Source of the DNA: Chamaecyparis obtusa
Taxonomy: Eukaryota; Streptophyta; Pinopsida; Cupressales; Cupressaceae
NCBI GenBank assembly: GCA_027943335.1
Contig: BSBK01008834.1
Coordinates: 62,001 to 126,000 of the forward strand
DNA: 64,000 nt
Reading direction: 5' to 3'
Shown piece by piece: positions 58,311 to 64,000 of this stretch; within the stretch, counting starts at the first letter, position 1, and each line of letters begins with the position of its first letter. The notes under the pieces are model-generated. The model was not told the origin of the DNA. It worked only from the letters and a program-made list of their open reading frames with translations, and did no database searches. The position numbers were made by a program, and so were the translations under genes.

Positions 58311-59060
58311 TTGATCTTTAGTAAGACATTGGATGAGCATATGATGCATATTCGTATGGTATTTGAGAAATTGAGAGATGAGAAATTGTTGATTAATTTA
58401 AAAAAGTGTAGTTTTGTGAAGAAAGAGTTAGTGTATTTGGGATTTGTAGTTTTAGCAGAAGGTCTAAAAATGGACCCAGAGAAGGTACAGGCTATCCTTG
58501 AATGGCCTACTCCAAAGAGTGCTACTGAGGTAGGATCTTTTCATGGTTTGGCTAGCTTTTACAGAAAGTTTATCAAAAATTTTAGTAGTATTTGTGGACT
58601 CTTGACTGAAACAATGAGAGGGGATAGAAAAGAGTTTTCAATTGTTGAAACAAAAAGTTATAGAACAATCTATTTTAGCACTTCCAGATTTTAATAAGGT
58701 GTTTCAAGTAGATTGTGATGCTAGTGGTACTGCAATAGGAGCTGTTATGAGCCAAGAAGGTAAACCTGTTGCTTATTTCAGTGAGAAGTTAAATGATGCC
58801 AAGAGAAAATATTCTGTCTATGATCAGGAATTTTATGCTATAGTTCAGGCATTAAAGAAGTGGAGACATTATCTGCTTCCTAAAGAGTTAGTTTTGTATA
58901 CTGATCATCAAGCTTTGCAATATTTGAATAGTCAAAGAAAATTGAATCAAAGGCATTTGAAATGGGTTGAGTTTTTGTAGAGTTATACATTTATTTTGAA
59001 ACACAGGAGTGGAAAGTCTAATAGGGTTGCAGATGCTCTTAGCAAAAGGCAACTATTGCT
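58283..59060 (+). pseudogene. Chromovirus RT palm/thumb and RNase H
   Basis: KFVIVYLDDILIFSKTLDEH with intact YLDD, INLKKCSFVKKELVYLGFVV, LASFYRKFIKNFSSICGLL. A frameshift near 58640 is followed by RNase H: ILALPDFNKVFQVDCDASGT, GKPVAYFSEKLNDAKRKYSV, YDQEFYAIVQALKKWRHYLL, LYTDHQALQYLNSQ, KSNRVADALSKRQ. The D-E-D-D set is present. Confidence 0.93.
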
Positions 59061-60120
59061 GACAGAAATGTAGATTGAAGTGGTTGGGTTCAAGGAACTC
59101 AAGAATTTGTATCCAGAGGATCCTGATTTTGGTGAAGCTTGGAAAGCTTGTACAGAACCTGTTACTCTAGACAGGATGAAATGGTTGGATTTCATCATCC
59201 AGGATGATATGCTATTCAGAGGGAGTCAGTTGTGCATTCCATGAAGTTCTATGAGGGAGAATCTCATCAAGGAGAAGCATAGCGGAGGAATGGCTGGATA
59301 TTTTGGTCGTGACAAAACCCTTTCTTTGGTTAGTGAGAATTATTATTGGCCACAGTTGCAGCAAGATGTGAAGAAGTTCGTACAGGGTTGCAAAGTATGT
59401 CAGATGGCGAAGGGAGTGAAGTAGAATACAGGGTTGTATCAGCCATTACCCATACCAGAGAAGCCTTGGGAGGATATCAGTATGAACTTTGTTCTTGGTT
59501 TACTGAGGACTCAGCGGGGACATGATTCAATTTTTGTGGTGGTTGACAGATTTTCAAAGATGACACATTTCATTCCTTGCAAGAAGACTAATGATGCTGT
59601 TCATGTAGTAGAATTATTTTTCAGAGAAGTAGTGAGACTTCATGGTTTGCCAAAGACCATAGTTTCAGATCGGGATACTAAGTTTTTTGGATATTTCTGG
59701 CGTACATTGTGGAAGAAGTTGAAGATAGATTTGAAGTTCAGTTCATCACATCATCCACAGACTGATGGACAGACAGAGGTGGTGAATAGGAGTTTGGGAA
59801 ATTTGCTGAGATGTTTGGTTGGAGATAAGCCAACAGGATGGGATTTGATTTTATCACAGGTGAAATTTGCATACAATAATTCTATCAACAAGAGCACTGG
59901 TAAATCACCATTCCAAATTGTATATGGAAGTAGTCCAAGAAATACATCCGAATTGAGGAAGATAGATAAAGGAGAGATAAGTAGTGCTGAAGCTAAGGAT
60001 TTTGCAGAACACTTGAAGAACACCCATGGGGAGGTGAGGACGCATATTACCAAGATGAATGCACAGTATAAGCCTAAGGTAGATGAGAAAAGGAGGTATA
60101 AAGAATTTTAGGTTGGTGAT
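59061..60120 (+). pseudogene. Chromovirus integrase core
   Basis: HHCC module: EKHSGGMAGYFGRDKTL, then CKVCQMAKGVK followed by TAG. Catalytic core: WEDISMNFVLGLLRTQRG, where the first catalytic Asp (normally M-D-F) is Asn by a GAC to AAC change. Second Asp in KTIVSDRDTKFFGYFW, Glu in HPQTDGQTEVVNRSLGN. It then continues with FAYNNSINKSTGKSPFQIVY. Stops are at about 59050, 59242 and 59422. It would be unable to integrate even if translated. Confidence 0.93.
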
Positions 60121-60531
60121 GAAGTCATGGTTCATTTGCAGAAGGAGCGGTTTCCAGTTGGTACATATAACAAGCTGAAAATGAAGAAGTTTGGACCATG
60201 TAGGATACTGAAGAAACATGATTTAGGAAATGCATACGAGGTAGAATTGCCTACTGAGCTAAATATTTCACCAGTGTTTAACATTTCAGATTTGACAGAG
60301 TATCATGAAGGAGGTGTTGAAGATGAGATCACAGTAGCATAGTGGAGTATTCAAGCAACTAGGTTAGACACTAAGGAGATCGAAGATATACTAGACAGTC
60401 ATGTTGGCAGAAGCACAAGGAACAGAACATATGAAGAATATCTGGTCAAGTGGAAAGGATGACCTGTTGAAGATTCATCATGGCTGACAAAGGAGGAGGT
60501 TAGCCGTCTTAGTTTTCCTCTGCACACCTAA
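60112..60531 (+). pseudogene. Chromovirus integrase C-terminus and chromodomain
   Basis: [54 protein letters not shown] are the GPY/F-type tail. A chromodomain follows at about 60376-60500: IEDILDSHVGRSTRNRTYEE, YLVKWKG-stop-PVEDSSWLT. The stop is TGA where Trp is expected, one of the aromatic-cage neighbours. Chromodomains steer integration toward modified histones. Its presence assigns the element to chromoviruses. Confidence 0.92.
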
Positions 60532-60569
60532 GTCGTGACAGGGTCACTTCTCAAATTACCCTGGGTGTC

Positions 60570-61445
60570 TGATGCAGGAGCATCCTGAGTGTAAGACCAA
60601 TCTTGCATCACCCAAAAAAAAAAATAAAAAAAAAAAATTCTATTTTTATATTCAATAAGGGCTATTTTGTGCAGAGCTGCTATTTATGGAAAGTTACTAT
60701 TTTTGGTAATTTTTGTATGTGCTCAGAATGATCTGATTTCTTTCTTGGAGGTTCATTTTGGTCATATAAGTCTGCCAGTAAAGTTTCATTGCCAAATCAA
60801 GTGTATATTGGAAGATATTGAAGATTTTCGGTATTGGCAGCAGGGTACAGAAACTTTGAACTTAGTTTTGAAGGCTTTAGAGGCCCCAGATGAGGTCAAA
60901 AATTTGGGTGACAAGCGCTTGTGCTAGTTAAGCCTCTAGAGCACTTCGTGGCATTTCCGAAATGGGGTTATAATAGCCGATCGGGTCAACTGGTGATGAC
61001 TTATGGTCTTCGGAAGTTGGGCCACCTGAAATGGCAGAAAATAATTTTCTTCAAAATTTCTATTCGAGTTTCAAAGGTTATCTTGAGCCGACTATGATGT
61101 AATAAAATTTAAAATAAAATAATTCTAAGTTTGGTCGGCCTTATTGGCTAAAATTCTGGAACCTTCCCAATCGGTGGAAAATTGCCTATATAAGGAAGGC
61201 TGTATTATTGTCTTAGGCATTTTAGAATAGTTCTGGGTAGTAGATCTGGGCAATAATTCGAGGCTTTGTGCTACAGAATATTGTAAGGGAATGCCCATGT
61301 GACTTTGCATATTGTAATTCTGAAAGTTTGTAATTCCACATTTGTGGAGATAATAAGAAGCCAATTTTCTGTTCTTGCATATTATTGTTGTTGTTTCTCT
61401 ATTTCTGTTAAGTGTTTGTGGTATTAAGGGGAGCACCCTTCATCA
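60570..61445 (+). repeat. Chromovirus 3' LTR
   Basis: Starts TGATGCAGGAGCATCC and ends CCCTTCATCA, followed by the target copy ATACA. It differs from the 5' LTR by scattered substitutions and A-tract length, indicating a comparatively recent insertion. Confidence 0.94.
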
Positions 61446-61912
61446 ATACACAACCTCTGCATGATGATGACAATGAGGATGTTCATCAGAGTAATACAAG
61501 GAAACATCTTAAATTGATTGGTGTAGTAATACAAATTTAATTGCAATTGGTGTTTGGATTAATGTAACAATTTGTATTGTAGCTGGCTGTTGTTAGTGAG
61601 TAGGTTGAGGTTGAGGCGGAGGCCAGATAAATTGATGTTGATGTTGATGATGTGACTAGATCAGGTAAAGAGCTATACGATTATGGCCTTTAAAGTACTG
61701 AAATAATTTAAAATGTTTTTAATATTTTTAATTATAATAAAATATTTTTAATTTAGCCCTTTTATATGTTATTGCAGATGACCCCCCTTTGCATCAACAA
61801 AGAACTAGGTGTGCATTGAGATCTAATGAGAGGGGAGATGATCAAGATGATATTGATGCTCCTCTTAGCAATTACTTCTTAAAAACAAGAAATCAAAAGG
61901 AAAAAAAGAAAT
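61446..61912 (+). pseudogene. TNPA-like accessory gene of the CACTA element, 3' part
   Basis: The exon cut at 55079 continues from 61451 (QPLHDDDNEDVHQSNT). An exon near 61585-61665 gives LAVVSE-stop-VEVEAEAR-stop-IDVD, and the last (61779-61912) gives DDPPLHQQRTRCALRS, NERGDDQDDIDAPLSNYF and a basic RNQKEKKK tail with TGA. The acidic and basic C-terminus is consistent with a nuclear DNA-binding accessory protein but is not diagnostic. Confidence 0.5.
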
Positions 61913-61979
61913 GATTGTCATCTATGCACCTTAATTGCTAATGACTAATTTTTATATGCCAATAAATTTAATTATGTGG

Positions 61980-62150
61980 TATTGAATGTTCATAAATTTT
62001 ATAATGTGTTAATGAATGTTGACGAATGCCATCGTGTGATAATTAATGAATGTTACATTTTATTAATGTGTGAATGAATGTTAATGAATGTTATCATGTG
62101 ATAATTAATGAATGTTACATTTTATTAATGGATGAAATAATGAATGAATG
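61980..62150 (+). repeat. AT-rich direct repeats (62-bp period)
   Basis: GTGATAATTAATGAATGTTA at 62036 recurs at 62098, with further TTAATGAATGTT variants nearby. It lies just downstream of the last CACTA gene and could belong to the right subterminal region, but it does not match the left repeats. Confidence 0.6.
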
Positions 62151-62580
62151 TTAGATGTTAATGAGAAATTTAGAGGGATGTTAGAGGGGGGGAGGGATGG
62201 GGCCAAATGAGCTTCTACTTTCACATGGTTGGCCCTGTTTAGTACAAAATATAAAACTATTCTTAAAACAAAGTGAAGCTCAATGAGATTGTTCCTTATA
62301 TAGGGTGTCAAGTGTAGCCTTTATCCCACTCTCAACATTGCAAGGCTTCAAGTGGTATTCTAAGATTGGTTTATCCATCTCCCTCTGACATCTTGTCTTT
62401 CTCCTAATAACTCTTACTGAGCTCAGATACATGGATGAGCAGAAGATGTCCCTTACTACTTGCACATATATAATATGGTAGATCTAGGGAACTAATATAC
62501 TACAACATCGAATGAGTCAACTTGAATCTATAGTTTCTTCATTCACAATGAAAATTAAAATTACAACCTATATTTTAGAT
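62151..62580. other. Unassigned stretch
   Basis: No recognisable gene. A minus-strand open frame (62280-62465) lacks family motifs. A G-rich tract (GGGGGGAGGGATGGGG) lies at about 62187. Confidence 0.4.
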
Positions 62581-62721
62581 TTAATATTCATATATATCTT
62601 CATCATGATCATAGCCATCACAGTCAGCATTTGGTTCAACTTCATTCAAACCACACTCCATGTCAGGTACCATTAGGCATGGAGTGTGGTCATACCCATG
62701 TTGCCATAATAATGAGTTATC
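62581..62721 (-). other. Candidate terminal exon on the minus strand
   Basis: A TTTATAG acceptor-like sequence at 62722 precedes an open frame reading NSLLWQHGYDHTPCLMVPDM, ECGLNEVEPNADCDGYDHDE and ending DIYEY with TAA at 62581. The acidic end with Asp/Tyr repeats is protein-like, but the family is unknown. It is opposite in strand to the CACTA genes, so it may belong to a neighbouring gene or element. Confidence 0.25.
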
Positions 62722-62723
62722 CT

Positions 62724-64000
62724 ATAAAGTTATGATTAAAATACCTCATGTATCATATTTATAATATTTTAGGTGCACTCGAGATTGGCCCAGGCACCCA
62801 AGTTCCTACCAAAGGAACCCAAGTCAAACCCATAGGAGAACAAAAGTAGAACCAAAACCCAACCTCAAACAAAGAACTGGATAACTTAGCCTTTTTCTAA
62901 TTCAAGTTTATTTCTCAATTCTTCTCCAATTCCAACTTGATTATTCCATATTTTGTTTTCCAATTTTCCTTCTTCCTCACTCCAAATTATATGTCTTTCC
63001 TTCTATGTGTCTATATCGAAATGAAATGATGCATCTCTTTCAATAGAGATCTCTTTTCTAAGAGACGTGGCTTTCTATTTAAACTGTAAACACTACTTTA
63101 TACTTATTAATAAAGGTAATGATTATTAGCTTTGTTGTTATTTTCTTTCACTAATTGTGCTATTTCAAGGATCACCACCCATGACTTGGTTAAGATGATG
63201 AATGTTGTCAATGCCTTTATTACCAAGGAATCACTGTCTACCATTAATGAATACTAATGATCGTTGTTGCCTAAGGGTAATCATTGTTTGTGTATGCTGA
63301 TCACCCAAGTCTTTGGCTATGATTTACATGCTATGAGGTTTCTTAGAAGTGGGGATATGACATTCTGGTTGGATTATAACATATTGACACTTACACCATG
63401 AAGAACACAAATGATTAAACATAATGAATGTGAAGCTTACACAGGTAAAAAAAAATTTAACTCTAGAAATTATTCAATCTGGCCAATTCACCTATACTAG
63501 AACTCAATGAATTTATGATACATAAAATAGAAGAAAAGTTTCTTGAAGACCATGAATGATCAACAACATTCCACAATTATATTGAAAATATTTTACATCA
63601 GAAAACAAAACACTAATCTATATTATCATTAAGCCATAAAATATGTCTTTAAAGTTTAGAAGCATCACAAAAACTTTCAAGAAACATAGTACTATCCAAA
63701 ACAAATACCCTCCAAATGATTATGATTATGTTGATGTTGATGTCTATAATTTATATTTATAATTTATGTCTAATGATTATGATGATGTTGATGTTGATCT
63801 CTATAATTTATTTCACTGACTGATTCTTGCCTAGATTGAATTTTGAATTGCCAGGCTAGAGAATGCTTTCAAAGTTTAGGGTCTATTCTACATGATACTC
63901 TTAGTTACAGCTCAAATGCAACACAACATATTTTTGATGCTGGGAAACCCACTACACAAACTCATCTGGAGGTGAAATTTAATTTTGTGAATCTTGGCAT
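62724..64000. other. Gene-free window end with a short repeat
   Basis: No coding content I can support. A ~56-bp repeat (AATGATTATGAT..GTTGATGTTGAT..TCTATAATTTA) occurs twice at 63716-63812. No CACTA right tip was found. Confidence 0.4.

Larger units (their letters stand above)
55080..61445 (+). mobile_element. Ty3/gypsy chromovirus with exact target duplication
   Basis: LTRs 55080-55961 and 60570-61445 (about 880 bp, highly similar) enclose gag-protease-RT-RNase H-integrase-chromodomain in the plus orientation. ATACA is duplicated exactly at 55075-55079 and 61446-61450. A primer site TGGTATTAGAGA (one change from TGGTATCAGAGC) is at 55964. It lies within an exon of the TNPA-like gene, which reads on in frame on either side. 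Stops and frameshifts make it non-autonomous. No purine-rich tract is obvious before 60570. Confidence 0.95.
32020..64000 (+). mobile_element. CACTA (En/Spm) DNA transposon, right end not seen
   Basis: The left tip CACTACAATAAAAAAACA at 32020 matches plant CACTA termini. Inside lie subterminal repeats, a TNPD-type transposase gene (34731-51535), a SET-domain gene (51770-52613) and a TNPA-like gene (52791-61912), all on the plus strand with GT-AG introns. Removing the copia array (12.6 kb) and the chromovirus (6.4 kb) leaves more than 10 kb of element, normal for an autonomous CACTA. I found no TTGTAGTG-like right tip between 61912 and 64000. The right end is either beyond the window or decayed, so the end given is only the window edge. 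Confidence 0.8.

Noticed and set aside
63950..63962. CACTACACAA near the window end as a CACTA terminus
   Set aside because: It is in left-end orientation, so it cannot be the right end of the element starting at 32020.
1..64000. CRISPR array, rRNA, tRNA or prokaryotic operon
   Set aside because: No regularly spaced short repeats with unique spacers and no RNA gene signature; repeats present are LTRs, minisatellites and subterminal repeats.

Overview
This window reads as nuclear DNA from a land plant with a large, repeat-filled genome. A conifer or other gymnosperm is plausible but not proven. The evidence is a CACTA transposon with plant-style GT-AG introns, plant Ty3/gypsy and Ty1/copia elements, tRNA-Met and tRNA-Arg type primer sites, and a fragment of a plant ClpB/Hsp100 gene. 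I see no intact cellular gene, no rRNA or tRNA gene and no CRISPR array. Almost every coding region is interrupted by stops, frameshifts or other insertions.

Layout. 1-1449: flank with a ClpB fragment on the minus strand (456-813). 1450-13050: a plus-strand Ty3/gypsy element of Tat-like type with 2.8-3.0 kb LTRs, carrying an extra archaeal-type RNase H before the reverse transcriptase. 13051-18430: a degenerate, unrecognised ~3 kb minus-strand ORF, followed by an LTR-like block. 18455-30962: an old minus-strand Ty3/gypsy element whose gag is split by a 7.4 kb non-autonomous LTR element (22664-30053). That inserted element has five zinc knuckles, a long acidic second ORF and no pol. 31000-32019: short repeats. 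32020 to the window end, or nearly so: a large CACTA (En/Spm) element. Its left tip, subterminal repeats and transposase gene (34731-51535) are visible, followed by a SET-domain gene (51770-52613) and a TNPA-like accessory gene (52791-61912).

The CACTA element has itself been hit twice in exons. A tandem Ty1/copia array LTR-internal-LTR-internal-LTR (37805-50410, minus) splits the transposase gene, and a Ty3/gypsy chromovirus (55080-61445, plus, exact ATACA duplication) splits the accessory gene. Both exons read on in the same frame across the insertion sites, which fixes the order of events: CACTA first, retroelements later.

The most unusual items are the SET-domain gene between the two CACTA genes, the three-LTR copia array, the gag-plus-acidic-ORF non-autonomous element with its recurring TACCGAG motif, and the RNase H placed ahead of RT. 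Decay is dominated by CAG to TAG changes, the pattern expected from deamination of CHG-methylated cytosine in silenced plant transposons.
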